A program made the translations under genes and the position numbers. Shown piece after piece: positions 1 to 9,596 of a DNA stretch of 64,000 nt (the stretch's first letter is position 1; every line of letters starts with the position of its first letter). The notes below the pieces were generated by a model, which saw only the letters and a list, made by a program, of their open reading frames with translations, did no database searches and was not told where the DNA came from. The DNA lies in assembly GCF_963583255.1 (NCBI RefSeq), contig NC_084810.1, positions 5,053,751-5,117,750 on the forward strand, given 5' to 3'. Origin of the DNA: Pyrus communis (Eukaryota > Streptophyta > Magnoliopsida > Rosales > Rosaceae).

Positions 1-1186
1 ACATTAAGACAGTCGTTGTACGACCTTAAACAATCATCAAGACAATGGTATTTATAGTTCCACCAAGCCATTATGGAAATGGGCTACAAAATAAATTCAT
101 TGGATCATTATGTTTACTCTTGGAAGTGCCAAGATAATTTATATAAATTCATTGGATCATTATGTTTACTCTTGGAAGTGCCAAGATAATTTATATATGT
201 TGTCACTATATGTAGATGACATCTTACTTGCAGGTAACTCTATGGATATGATTGAAAAGACTAAGTCATATCTGGGATCCAAATTTGAAATGAAAGATAT
301 GGGAGAAACATCTTATGTTCAAGGAATTAAAATTACTAAGGATAGAGATGCCAAAACACTCTATTTGGATCAACAAAATTATCTGGATAAAATATTTAAA
401 AGATTTAATATGCAAGATTGCAAGCCAGTTAGTACACCTGTTTGTAAAGGAATGATGCTTTCCAAAAATATGTGTCCGATACAAAAGCAAGACATCATTG
501 ATATGCAAAATGTTCCGTATGCCCAAGCAGTTGGAAGTTTGATGTATGCTATGACCATCACAAGACCTAACATATGTCATGCAATTGGATTGGTAAGTAG
601 ATATCAATCCAACCTCGGAAATCAACATTGGATGACAGTAAAGAGAATTATTAGATATCTAAAAGGCACCCAAGGTATGAAACTTTGTTTCAGATTAAAT
701 GATCTGGATTTAGTTTGTTATTGCGATGCAGATTTTGCAGGTGACTTGGATGATAGAAAGTCAACAAGTGGTATCATTGTCTTGTTTGGTGGAACGGCTG
801 TTTCTTGGTTAAGTAAGAAACAAGGCTGTGTTGCAAAGTTTACCATGGAAGCAGAATATATATCTTGTAGCACAGCGGTAAGTACTGCAGTATGGGCTAA
901 ACGATTTATTGATAGTTTAAATATAGGTATACCTAAGGAGCACGTCAATGTGCTTTGTGATAATAAGTTCGCCATCTTTCTAATAAAGAGTGGAGCAAAT
1001 AGTTCCAAAGGAAAACACTTTGATATTAAATATCACTATATACAAGATATAGTGAAGAAAGGAAAGGTAAAGGTAAAGGTCGACTACATACCCTTCGAAG
1101 AGATGGTGGCCGATCCGATGACCAAGGGATTGTCTTTAGCAAAATTCAGAGAGCATGTGGCTACAATGGGTTTGCAAAACATCTAG
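1..1186 (+). pseudogene. Ty1/copia retrotransposon pol 3' end (RT and RNase H), broken
   Basis: This is the C-terminal part of a copia polyprotein. The reverse transcriptase active site YVDD lies near 208-220 and is followed by the copia-type RT thumb and an RNase H. In the RNase H, a DADFAGD motif (about 724-745), EAEY (about 850) and CDN (about 955) mark the catalytic acidic residues. The region ends in a conserved ADPMTKGL motif and stops at 1184-1186. The frame is open from 110, but upstream homology (KQSSRQWY near 30-50) sits in another frame and contains a stop. A 52-bp tandem duplication at 91-194 explains the shift. The 5' part of the element is outside the window. Confidence 0.9.
91..194. 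repeat. 52-bp tandem duplication inside the copia RT
   Basis: The segment beginning ATAAATTCATTGGATC occurs at 91 and again at 143 with almost no change. The 52-bp period is not a multiple of three, so the second copy shifts the reading frame and inactivates the polyprotein. Confidence 0.9.
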
Positions 1187-1625
1187 ATGTGTTGTAGTGT
1201 GAGACGTGTAGCAGGCATTGTTGTATGGTTTTAGTGACGCCTAAAACATGGACAAGTGCGACTCTATCTGGTTCTTTAGTACTTGGTCGGTTTAAGATAG
1301 AGGGCACTAGCGAGGTAACCAGGTTATAATAAATTGTCTTGAAAGTAAAATCCATAATAAGCTTCAAGAAATAATTTATATAACACTGTGGCGTATAGTG
1401 CGGGGCTAAGTCATCATTTGTAACCGGGTATGGATTGTTTTTCCTAGTTACTTGGATATGATGTCATTTTACTAAAGAGTAAAATGTTATCAGATTAAGT
1501 GGTATGGTGCGCACCAGGTAAAGAAGCCACATATCTGATGTTACATCCAATTTGTTTATGAGTAATACTCTTGAGAAACAAATTAGAATAGGAAACCATT
1601 TATGTCATCATAAGCAAGTGGGAGA
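1187..1625 (+). other. copia 3' untranslated region ending in a polypurine tract
   Basis: No coding potential is seen between the pol stop and 1615. The stretch ends in the purine-rich AAGTGGGAGA (about 1616-1625) directly before TGTTGGAATATG, the usual junction of polypurine tract and 3' LTR in plant copia elements. Confidence 0.7.
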
Positions 1626-2040
1626 TGTTGGAATATGATTATGATAACATGGTTTTCACAATATGTGTAATCATGTGTGAAGGTACACCATAACATTGGT
1701 GTACTAATATACATATGATTTTAGTGAACTAAGTTAATTAATTAATAAAGGAAATAATATAATTATTTATTTATTTAATTAATTAAAGGATATGAACAGT
1801 TGTATTTCAACATGAGAAGTTATAACTTCTCTTGAAGAACACAACTCCTCCAGAAAGGTTACTTACCAAACAAGAAGTTGAATTATAATTTTGTTGAAAT
1901 TAGAAACAAGTTTAATTTGTATAGTTTCGTTTTTTTGGTCACCAGTTGACCATAGATTTACGACCACTCATGCTTATACCAAAGACTGAAATTAAAACAT
2001 TAAAAGCACATTCATTTGTTCTCCTCTTCAGAGCATTGCT
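1626..2040 (+). mobile_element. Partial copia 3' LTR (right end not defined)
   Basis: The LTR begins with TGTTGGAATATG immediately after the polypurine tract. No matching ...CAACA terminus was found, and by 2289 the sequence has become RLP-flank DNA, so the LTR is probably truncated. The right boundary given is approximate. Confidence 0.55.
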
Positions 2041-2280
2041 CAAAGCGTGTCGGATGCTTTTACTGATCTAGTAAAGGTGACGATATCACATATACCTATT
2101 GCAAATGCACCTGCAAAGATAGACATACTTAACATACGCCATAACACCGCCTTGGAAGGCCGAACGGTTACTTCCATCTCTATATATTTGTCAAATCCCT
2201 TTCTGTTAGATTCATCCAATAATATACTCACTCTCTGTTCATATCCTTCACACCATATTGTGATCGATAGTCTAAACTGA

Positions 2281-2419
2281 CAATTTGGTTGACACACTCT
2301 TTAATATAGGCAAGACTCATATACGATGATAGAGCTCACATCTATTAGAAAGTGTGTCAACAAGTATGTTAATTTTATGTCCGATTAGTTTTATTGTACT
2401 ATTACATGTATTGGAACAA

Positions 2420-2470
<51 letters not shown>

Positions 2471-2700
2471 ATATATATATATCGGAACAAACGTTATATC
2501 ATAATGTAAACAAACAAATAAAAATTGAAAGAGTCATACTATTTGGATACACAAAATTAACACACCTGCTGCACTCTCTTTAATATAGATGTGGTCCACA
2601 TACAGTAGTAGGGCTCTCTCTATTAGAGAATGTGTCAACAAGTGTTAGTATCTTGTATATAAATACTTGTGTGTAATCTTATTAAGTAATGAAAATACAG
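2281..2700. repeat. RLP 3'-flank remnant with two imperfect palindromes
   Basis: Two palindromic blocks start with TTGACACACTCTTTAATA or similar and end with GAAAGTGTGTCAACAAG: 2289-2360 and about 2560-2640. The same pair, in the same order and with the same spacer, lies downstream of the RLP genes at 9.6 kb and at 63 kb. This marks 2.28-2.65 kb as the 3' flank of an RLP copy whose coding region is gone. A (TA)n(TG)n microsatellite sits between them. Confidence 0.75.
2429..2481. repeat. (TA)n-(TG)n-(TA)n microsatellite
   Basis: An alternating TA run is interrupted by about six TG units. It lies between the two palindromes of the RLP 3'-flank remnant. Confidence 0.95.
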
Positions 2701-3076
2701 TTTTCAATATCTTCCTCCCTCTTACCATGATCCTTCATCCCTCCTTTCCCTCGTATACTTTCCTTTATCTCAGGCACCAAAAAGAAAAAATGAAGAGCTA
2801 AAAGAGAAATGGTTATCCATTTGACCCAAGTTAAATAAGTCTTGGCACAACAACTAAGTCGAGTTTAATACATGTAATAAATAAATAAATGATTAAACCC
2901 ATCACACATTCTACTTATCCAACTTTTTTCTGATCAGCCATTTCAACTTATCCAATCCACAATTCAACCAAATAATTAGTCAAAATTATAAGAAATTAGA
3001 CCATGGCCGGAGAGGGAAAGAAACATGATTTATGCTCTATAATCAAGTACGCAAAAGAGGGATATGTTCGTAGTAC

Positions 3077-3219
3077 CTGAAGCGAGGAGTGAGAGGAAAG
3101 GAGATAAGGGTCCTGTGGCAAGAGAGCTTGCTGCTTGTCAGAGGAAGAGGATGGGAGAGAGTAAAAGCCACAGCTGCTCTTCTTACAAATGACACTGCTA
3201 CGAAACTGGTGGCAGCCAT
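3077..3219 (-). pseudogene. Possible orphan first exon with an organelle-targeting-like N-terminus
   Basis: On the minus strand an ATG at 3219 opens a frame rich in Ser, Arg, Leu and Ala with few acidic residues. It runs about 47 codons to a CTTCAG/GTAC splice-donor-like site at 3077. The composition resembles a mitochondrial or plastid presequence. No following exon is recognised, so this may be a stranded exon or chance. No family was identified. Confidence 0.25.
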
Positions 3220-3319
3220 GGACGCCCTGCACACTGCACAAGCCGAGTGTGTTTGGTTTGATAGGGGTTTAGGGGATTTTTTTTTGCACTGTTGCACGGA
3301 CCGAGTGGAAGTTTAGGGG

Positions 3320-4925
3320 TTTCATTTGTGGGGTGGGGGGTGTGTGGGGGGAATTTGCGGGGTTTGTTCATGGCATTTGATTCAAATTAGATACATAATA
3401 CGTATGAAACGACTCCAATCACGTGAAGGGTGATATTGGTATCGAAATCAACTTCATATTAACATTACGTGAATTGATACAAAAAATTAATGTCATATTA
3501 CGATATTTACCAAAGTATTCATGATTTCGGTTTGGATGCCTGAAATCTGAAATTATACTTGAAATCTGAAATAAAATTACGAAAAATGATTACTACTCTA
3601 TTTGGATGAGGAAATTTAAAATTACTAAGGAATTTTAAAATGATGGAAAGTGAAATGATGAAATATTATTTTCTAGAATTTGTAAATTTTATTGTTTGGT
3701 TAACCTAAAAGAACAATGAAATTTTAATACGAAATCTAATTTTTAAACTCTCACTCATAGAAATTTGGAATAACACATATTTACACGGAATTCAAACTTG
3801 GAAATTGGAAGTCCCAAATTTGAAGTTTTTTTTTTCTTTCACGTGGAAATTATTCTAGATTTATATGATTATGAATCCAAACAACGGAATTGGTGCATGT
3901 CAATTTATAAATTCTAATTTTTATCAAAATTTCAAGTTTATTTCCCTTTTCCAAACAATGTAACTTCCTACAATTGTACATAAGCATTACAAAGACTTGG
4001 AAGGTGTCACTTACAAATCTTTTGTACATCCCCTTGTAATGCTCATTTGATGCATTTTAATTCCTCTTATTTAATTTTTTTGATCTGCTTTTTTCTTCAT
4101 TATGCCTAAATCCCTTGGAATTTGGAGGTTCATTACCTAAACATACTTTAAAGAAACTACTACAAGAAGATTAGTAAATCAAATACAAGTGAATCTTTTG
4201 TCATGACCAATTGAAACAAGTTTATCTACTACTATACAGTTAAATCCATATAAATTAATATAGCCTAAGGACTAAGGAAATGAATTAATTTAGCTGAAAT
4301 AATATATTTAGTTTCTCGTTTTACAAACTAACAATTCTATATATGTTTTTGTTTAATTAATTAAAATTCATGAATCTACTTATTTTTTTCAAAAATAGAT
4401 TGTACATTGTTCAAATGTACTACATTATTCTATTTTATAAACATTTAACCAAGCGAAAAAAATCTATTTAAATTAACAAAAGTCACTGTAACACATCACA
4501 TCATAGATACAACAATGGCATCTTATCTCAAAGGTGTAAATAAATCAACAATGACGGATGTAATGCGTAAAACATTGTGCGAGTACAACAAACATAATCC
4601 AGGTAGCACTAAAAAACATAAGGACGATGGACTATGGTCAAATAAATAACACTATGTATCTACAAATTATTAATTTATATATTATGTGGGATCTATATGA
4701 ATTTTTTATAATGTATCTTCTTATAAATTTAGTGAATTATTAATTTACCATGTTATCTCCAAGTCGAGACCGGTCAAAAATATAATTTTAATGAAGTATT
4801 AATTTATTAGGTGTGAGATTATCGAAGTTCTATTGTATTTACTTCCCAAGACATGAAAATTTCCTTCAACCTCAATACATTGTAGTCAAAAGTAGTGGTA
4901 AAATCATGCCATATTTTAACCAATA
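3320..4925. other. AT-rich spacer without recognisable genes
   Basis: No supported coding sequence. The stretch around 3425-3530 and the 100 bp before 4930 resemble 62040-62130 and 62480-62575. It is therefore RLP-unit spacer that also exists, in shorter form, upstream of the 63-kb RLP copy. Confidence 0.6.
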
Positions 4926-4930
4926 ACTTC

Positions 4931-5540
4931 ATCTTCCAAGCTTGTTGGAAGAAAGAAGGTGTTGTTGCTGACATTGAAGCTAGTCAAATTCCTAGAGACA
5001 ATTAGATGAAGGGATATACGCAGAAAAGGTGTTGCTGATATTGAAGCTAGTCAAATTCCAAGCTTGTTAGAAGAAAGAAGATGGAATTGCACCATGGAAG
5101 TGATTGCTTGACAAATCTACTGTTCGAATATTTTTGGGTGGTAGAGAAAACGGTATCTCTCCAGAAAGAAGGTTATAACTCAAATCAAGGATCTCAAGGT
5201 GATTCAAGGACGAGAAGAATTTGGTTTCAAGTGCGCCATAAAGTGAATTGTGGGAAAGGTTCAAGTGGGTGAGATGTGCGAGATTTGCAAGTGATAAGAC
5301 AAACATATCTCCTTTGAGCCCTTTGGAGGGTAATAGCAAATGAGTGACCAAACCCTCTTGATTACAAGTGATGCCGTTCCAAAGGCAACAATCAACATAA
5401 CTACTCCAATTTAAAGAAGGAAAAGATAGAGCGCGGGCGAAGGCCAGGAGAGAGGTACATTTAGTTTGGTTGCTTGCACGAATATTTGTTGTAGAGATAA
5501 TGCAAGCGAAAAAGAAGATGAAGAGGAAGCCATGAGCCAT
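4931..5540 (-). pseudogene. Truncated LRR receptor-like protein (RLP) pseudogene
   Basis: The ATG is at 5540. A signal peptide (residues 1-23) is followed by an LRRNT_2 cap with the DCCLWNGITC motif and about three LRRs. The frame matches the first 155 residues of the RLP at 9597-11717 closely. A CAA-to-TAA change at 5067-5069 ends it after the segment AIPSSFF. Homology continues in frame for about 25 codons to another stop, then ends. All remaining LRRs, the membrane segment and the tail are missing. The break region contains a shuffled direct repeat (about 4959-4992 and 5027-5060) around an AAGCTTG sequence, suggesting an imprecise deletion. At best it would make a short secreted LRR peptide. 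Confidence 0.85.
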
Positions 5541-6326
5541 TTTTTACTTAGATATTGCTTACAATAACATGTCTACATATATATGTATATAGAAGAGCAA
5601 CCTCTCCCATTTCTAACTCCAATTCCAATCCCACTACCACCTCCCAACCTCTTCCATAATCATTTGATTGAGAATCCAATTCCACTTGCACTTCTAACTC
5701 CAATTCCAATCCCACTACCACTACCACTAACTCTCTAACCTCTTCGATAATCATTTCATTGAGAATCCAATTCCATTTCAACTCTTGTAAATTGCAGGTT
5801 TAATATCAATTTATTTTGTTGGTTCCATTTTAATATTATTTAGTGGCGTATACGACATGCATGAAAACAAAAGATACAAGTACGATTATAAATGAAGGCA
5901 TGAAAATTGCAGTCACCCGTTCAAAGTGAAAGTAGAAGATAAGTTACTCAATAAAAAAAAAACAAAAATCATCACTTTCAATCTTAAGCACCAAATGAGT
6001 GTAAAAAAAATATTATCGTATTGCAAACTGAGAAATTGGCAAACAACCAAGACCGCACATTAATGTACATTTTCCAAACCCTTCAATATGTCAAATAGAG
6101 ATTTCCAAACTCCTTAATACGTTGAAGAGAGATTTGCTTGTAAGATTCATTTCTTCCATTCCCAACTACCTAACCAAGCCATAGAAAGCAAGTGCAGCTC
6201 CTCCCGAGGCAAGGCATAAAATTCCACACAATCGTATAAAAGCAATGAAGGATGGTTATTAAACAAGAATAAGAAGAGGAAGAAGACATGAGCATTTTTT
6301 TATCTTAGATATTGCTTACAGAAATA

Positions 6327-6358
<32 letters not shown>

Positions 6359-6430
6359 ATAGCAATAAGCGAAGACCTCAGTTGGTCAAGATGGGGCCAA
6401 ACTGAGAGAACTAACAAACAACCATGACCG
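5541..6430. repeat. Duplicated RLP upstream flank with (ATGT)n microsatellite
   Basis: Spacer shared with other RLP units. At 6285-6320 the sequence resembles the first codons and leader of an RLP gene (CATGAGC, then CTTAGATATTGCTTACA), followed by an (ATGT)n microsatellite at about 6327-6360. In the intact unit the same place holds an (AT)n tract just upstream of the RLP start. This looks like the promoter remnant of another RLP copy. Confidence 0.6.
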
Positions 6431-6450
6431 CACGTTTGTCTACATTTTTT

Positions 6451-6590
6451 CAAACCCTTCAACACGTCAAAGAGAGATTTCCACACACTTCAATACGTCA
6501 AAGAGAGATTTCCAAACCCTTCATTACGCCAAAGAGAGATTTCAAAACCCCTCAATATGCCAAAGAGATATTTCCAAACACTTCAACAAC
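6451..6590. repeat. 31-bp tandem repeat array, about 4.5 copies
   Basis: Units of the form CAAACCCTTCAAYACGTCAA plus AGAGAGATTTC begin at 6451, 6482, 6513 and 6544, a constant 31-bp step with some mismatches. A related array lies at 29222-29350. Single or partial units lie near 6070-6130, 7755-7800, 11900-11935, 12810-12860 and 19745-19775, all in RLP upstream spacers. Confidence 0.85.
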
Positions 6591-7216
6591 TAAACAACCT
6601 TAGTTTTAATTGATTTTTTGCAAATGCGATCTTTATAGATTGATTTATAATATGAACGGCTCTAATCATAAATACGAAGTTATATAAATTGGCAACGAAC
6701 AATTTTGAGTAGGAAATCCTATTCATACTTTGAGTAACAAAGTATTGTTCATTTTGTTAGGAGAGTGATAGTGTTAGTGGATTAGATACTTAGTTGGTAG
6801 GGGGAATAGGAATCGGTGGAGAAATCCGCACCAAAGTGCATAGGCATGATTATTTGCTGTCATTGCAGTAAAGCACCATCAGCATGATGGATTGTTAGTA
6901 CTCAAACAAGATTTCCCGAAACGAAATATGATGATCCAATGATCCTGAAGGATTGTAGATGACATTAAAACTCAGGATTGCTTGAAAAATAACAAAATCA
7001 GGATATTCTCTAAAATAACATCCATAAAAAAGGGACAAAGTTTAATATTTGAAATCACATTGAAATGGTTAGACTGTAGTAAAAGGTTTATGAGCTGCAT
7101 GCCATCACCCTGCAGTATTCTTGAATGTATATAACAAATGAAATGATGTGCTATAATATTAGTAAGTATCGTCTGATATCTAGGAATGGGTTAGATTGTT
7201 TAACTCTCATTTTATC

Positions 7217-7458
7217 TGTTAGGAGTAATGAAGGACTACAAGCTCATCAAAGGTGTAAAGCACCAGATTAGGACTTTGTATATGTTAGTTAAGGAGGTGC
7301 TGAGTCAGCACATATAGTTAGATTTGGTATTTATGTATAAATACTCATGTACAACCAATTACACATGAATGAAATACAGTTACACAATTATCTCTCTCTA
7401 CATTCTTTCTCTCTCTAAAAGCTTAGGTTTCTTCTCCACTAAGATAACATTTTCTACA
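7217..7458 (+). mobile_element. Small solo LTR (putative)
   Basis: The segment runs from TGTTAGGAGTAATG to TTTTCTACA. It contains a TATA-like GTATAAATAC (about 7335) followed by CT-rich leader-like sequence, typical of a short plant LTR. The flanks TTATC and TTATT match at four of five bases. The paralogous unit B has no such insert between GGTTAGATTG-like and AAAAAAATG-like sequence (about 12478-12510), giving an empty site. Confidence 0.5.
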
Positions 7459-7866
7459 TTATTGACGTATGTCAAAGGAAAAAGAAAAAAAATGTGTTCA
7501 ACATGAAGGTATAAGATGAATTTCTTATTAAGGAAACTCATCACTTTCAATTCTCCAAAAATTGTATGACTTAAGGGGATAAGTTTCTTTCATGCATAAT
7601 CTCCTTCTAATCCCCTAAAAATAAAAATCATTCACCTTTGTCTTCAATTGAGCTTGAATCTTATCCAATCAATCTAATGAATCTTAAATACCAGACAAGC
7701 CTGAAAGATAATATCGCATTGCGAAGTGAGCAAATTGGAAAAAAAAAAAATGTGTTCAAACCCGTCGAAGGGAGTTTGCGTCAAAGAGAAATTTCCACTA
7801 GTCAAAGTAAACCATGTTTTTCTTTTCTCTTCACTTTTAAATTGATATTGAATCGAATTTCGCAAA

Positions 7867-8300
7867 TGCAGGGTTCTGCGGGTGTTAAAATCAGCTCATG
7901 CAATACTTTCCGAAGACAACCGGCATTCGGGGAAGTTGATCCACCATTAACAGTATAAAAAATCCCATTGTAAGTGATTGGGAAGGTGAAATCATGGGGC
8001 TCCATCTCTTAAGGGATGCTGGGATGGATACAAGGGATCAGTGATCCTGGTACGGAATTGGTGAGGGTCTTCTCCCCACTATTTTTTTCTTAACTTTTAG
8101 AACAAGTAGTGCAGTTGAGGCTTTCCCTCATCGTATACTACGTAAAATGCAATTGTTGCGTGTATTAATTTCAATCTTTTGTGCAGGCAAAGCGAAGTGT
8201 GGATGAAAGCATCCCTGTTATTCGTGTACCTGGGCCGTCCGCTTATGTGGCTGCTCTCTCTGCCTCTGGCCTCTTGGACCCTAGATCCCTGTGGGGAATA
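7867..8300 (+). pseudogene. RsmI-type (16S rRNA 2'-O-methyltransferase, tetrapyrrole methylase fold) pseudogene
   Basis: Three blocks match the RsmI family. The first (about 7873-7925) carries the motif AILSEDNRHSGKL. The second (about 7985-8055) carries EGEI followed by an altered DAG...SDPGTEL-like segment. The third (about 8190-8270), after an intron-like gap ending in GTGCAG, carries VPGPSAYVAALSASGL. The frame is broken by a TAA and a one-base shift after the first block, a TGA in the second, and missing substrate-binding sequence between them. In plants RsmI-like proteins are organellar rRNA methyltransferases. Here only a gene fragment remains, inside duplicated RLP spacer. Confidence 0.6.
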
Positions 8301-8715
8301 ACCGTGATCATATATATAGACAAGAAGCAATGAAAGTTTGAGGAGTTCGTGCATACAATGAGGCTAGCATCATTTTTTATTTATTTATTTTTTTTGTTAG
8401 TTTGGAATTTAAGTGACATTTCTTTTGAGAAAAAAAAAAAATATTAGTAGATATGTTAAGCAACAATCGTCTTAATGATTTTAGAATATTTGAACGAATT
8501 TCAATAAAATTTTAACAGTATGTTTCAATTTAGTTGGTTTCAAAATGAAGAATTACTAAAAATTTCAAAATTGAAATCCGACATTTTGTATATTTCCAAG
8601 GCTTATATAAAAATTGCTTCACAATGTTAATTATTGTCATTTTATGAACATTGTTAATTGTTCATAAAAAATAAAAAATAAATAAAAAAACTCAGATCTG
8701 AAATTTGTTTGTTTG

Positions 8716-8946
8716 TTTGTTTTTTTTTTTTTTTTTTTTTTTAATTAAAAAAAAGGGAACAACTGGTGGCATGCCACCTTTATTCATCCCTTCCGGGGGA
8801 CCGTGAAGACTCACAGAGACATTTCAGCCTCACCCTGGCCACAAGTCTGGCTTCCACACAAATAGCAGGTTTCGAACCCAAGACCTCCAGTTTTTAATTT
8901 AAAGGAAGCCTTTCAATTCGTCATTTACCATTGGGCCACCACCATG
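8716..8946 (-). mobile_element. tRNA-derived SINE with poly(A) tail
   Basis: Read on the minus strand, a 5' end near GGTGGCCCAATGG fits a Pol III A box, and GGTTCGAAACC (8868-8878) is a perfect B box about 60 bp downstream. The body ends in a run of more than 20 A (the poly(T) at 8720-8742 on the plus strand). The related spacer upstream of the 63-kb RLP (about 62730-62790) lacks this block, so it looks like an insertion. No clear target duplication was found. Confidence 0.75.
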
Positions 8947-8949
8947 ACA

Positions 8950-9596
8950 AAACTTGAAAGAATATAATACTATTGTTGAGGTTACTAGGAGTAGAATTCT
9001 CTTCCCTCCTTATTCAATCTCTTTTCCTCTCCTCCTCTCACATTGTCTTACGTCTTTCTATAAAAAAAAAGTTAACACAAGATGTTAACACGTCGTAGTC
9101 GTAACCGTTCAAATAGAAGATGAGAGAAGCGGAGGGAGATTAGAAGAAGAAAGAACCTTACTTCAGCTACCTGGACACAAAAATTGACATTTTTGTAGAC
9201 ACACACTTTAATATAAGAGAAACCCAAATACAATGGTAAAGCTCACATGCACCAGAAGTAAAAACTAAAAAGTGTGTCAACAAGAATGTTAATATCGTGT
9301 GTCCAAACAATTTTATTGTGCTATCATATATATTAGAACAAACCTTACATAAGGATAAAACAAACGATCAGAAATAGAAAAAGTCATACTACTTGAATAC
9401 ACGAAATTAACACTCTTTAATACAGGTGTGTTCCCCATATAATGATAGGGTTCACCTCTACTAGACAGTGTGTCAACAAATGGGTAAATTTTGTGTATCC
9501 AAATTGTTTTATTTAAACTTGAAATACATAATGAAAAGTACAATCTAGTCCCCAATCCTATCCAGGAATCGAAAATACGCGTACCTCCATATCTTG
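8950..9596. repeat. 3' flank of the main RLP gene with two imperfect palindromes
   Basis: Palindromic blocks at about 9197-9282 and 9409-9480 both end in AGTGTGTCAAC and match the pairs at 2.3-2.6 kb and 62.8-63.1 kb. They lie 3' of the minus-strand RLP and could form a hairpin in its 3' untranslated region. No reading frame here is credible. Confidence 0.7.

Larger units (their letters stand above)
5881..7830. repeat. Segmental duplication unit A (RLP upstream spacer)
   Basis: Long stretches align with unit B (11856-12930) and unit C (19480-19873 plus 29154-29945). Shared landmarks include a block around AGTGATAGTGTTAGTGGATT, the block GAGCTGCATGCCATC, and the block GATGAATTTCTTATTAAG. Unit A differs by carrying the 242-bp solo LTR at 7217-7458. 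No gene is seen in it. Confidence 0.8.

Noticed and set aside
2040..2297. Overlapping 85- and 77-codon ORFs
   Set aside because: They overlap on opposite strands, have no recognised motif and straddle the LTR/RLP-flank boundary.
6451..6590. 31-bp array as CRISPR-like
   Set aside because: Units are contiguous and degenerate without unique spacers, in a plant nuclear genome.
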